Origin: Liolophura sinensis
Lineage: Eukaryota; Mollusca; Polyplacophora; Chitonida; Chitonidae
Assembly (NCBI RefSeq): GCF_032854445.1
Contig: NC_088295.1
Location: 8,250,501 to 8,314,500 of the forward strand
Reading direction: 5' to 3'
DNA length: 64,000 bases
In this document: positions 63,783 to 64,000 of the stretch, piece by piece
How positions within the stretch are numbered: the first letter of the stretch is position 1
How the letters are laid out: the number at the start of each line of letters is the position of its first letter
The notes under the pieces: model-generated
Told to the model about the DNA's origin: nothing
Database searches by the model: none
Seen by the model: the letters and a program-made list of their open reading frames with translations, nothing else
Program-made: the position numbers and the translations under genes

Positions 63783-64000
63783 ATATATACGACTTTCTTT
63801 GGGGTTCTGGATCGAAAATTTCTGAATCTCCGCGACGCACATGCTGGCATACAAACACACATGACAAGCTATGGATTGCCGACTTCTGTGTAAAGTGTAC
63901 GCAAAGAAAATGGCAAGAGATCTGACTCAAGGTGAATTAAAAAAATATCCTTGGAGAGAGGAGAAGAATGCATTATTGAGTTTAACAAGTGAATGGTAAA

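Overview
The window is eukaryotic nuclear DNA, most probably from a mollusc or another lophotrochozoan. It is about 60% A+T and gene-poor. It contains one recognisable protein-coding gene, split by an 11-kb spliceosomal intron. It also carries repeated copies of a tRNA-derived SINE whose body and T-rich/TAAA-type tail I associate with marine molluscan genomes; that assignment is from memory, not a database search. There are no bacterial operons, CRISPR arrays, rRNA genes or complete tRNA genes that I can support.

Layout. Positions 1-35,400 are intergenic: SINE copies (151-320, 7381-7813, 8384-8566, 8694-8943, 15566-15720, 17316-17647, 22222-22443), several minisatellites (39 bp x 4 at 4866-5020; 35 bp x 3 at 15460-15565; 27 bp x 3 at 26935-27015; 39 bp x about 21 at 32270-33085, with a degenerate outlier upstream), a 136-bp tandem duplication (34027-34298), and non-repetitive stretches rich in ATTA/TAAT that could be regulatory. 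From 35,576 to 48,067 on the plus strand lies a two-exon gene for a heparan sulfate glucosamine 3-O-sulfotransferase of the 3-OST-3-like class, with a 3' UTR probably ending near 50,060. From 50,063 to the end the sequence is again intergenic, with a 43-45 bp minisatellite (52261-52705), a foldback (MITE-like) element (57610-57771) and a diverged dispersed duplication (62292-62531 and 63521-63782).

The gene product is a type II Golgi membrane enzyme of 472 residues: short cytosolic tail, one membrane segment, a variable stem with N-glycosylation sequons, and a C-terminal PAPS-dependent sulfotransferase domain. The intron splits the Arg codon just after the conserved Trp-Tyr in that domain. 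Catalytic Glu, both PAPS-binding loops, the disulfide cysteine pair and both glycine 'gate' positions are visible, so it looks functional.

Most of the other open reading frames are short, unconserved by eye and lack splice or domain support. The longest (409 codons, minus strand, 32032-33261) is a by-product of a minisatellite whose 39-bp unit is a multiple of three. I found no convincing undescribed multi-gene system. The more unusual signals are the repeat structures and the small departures from family consensus in the sulfotransferase.
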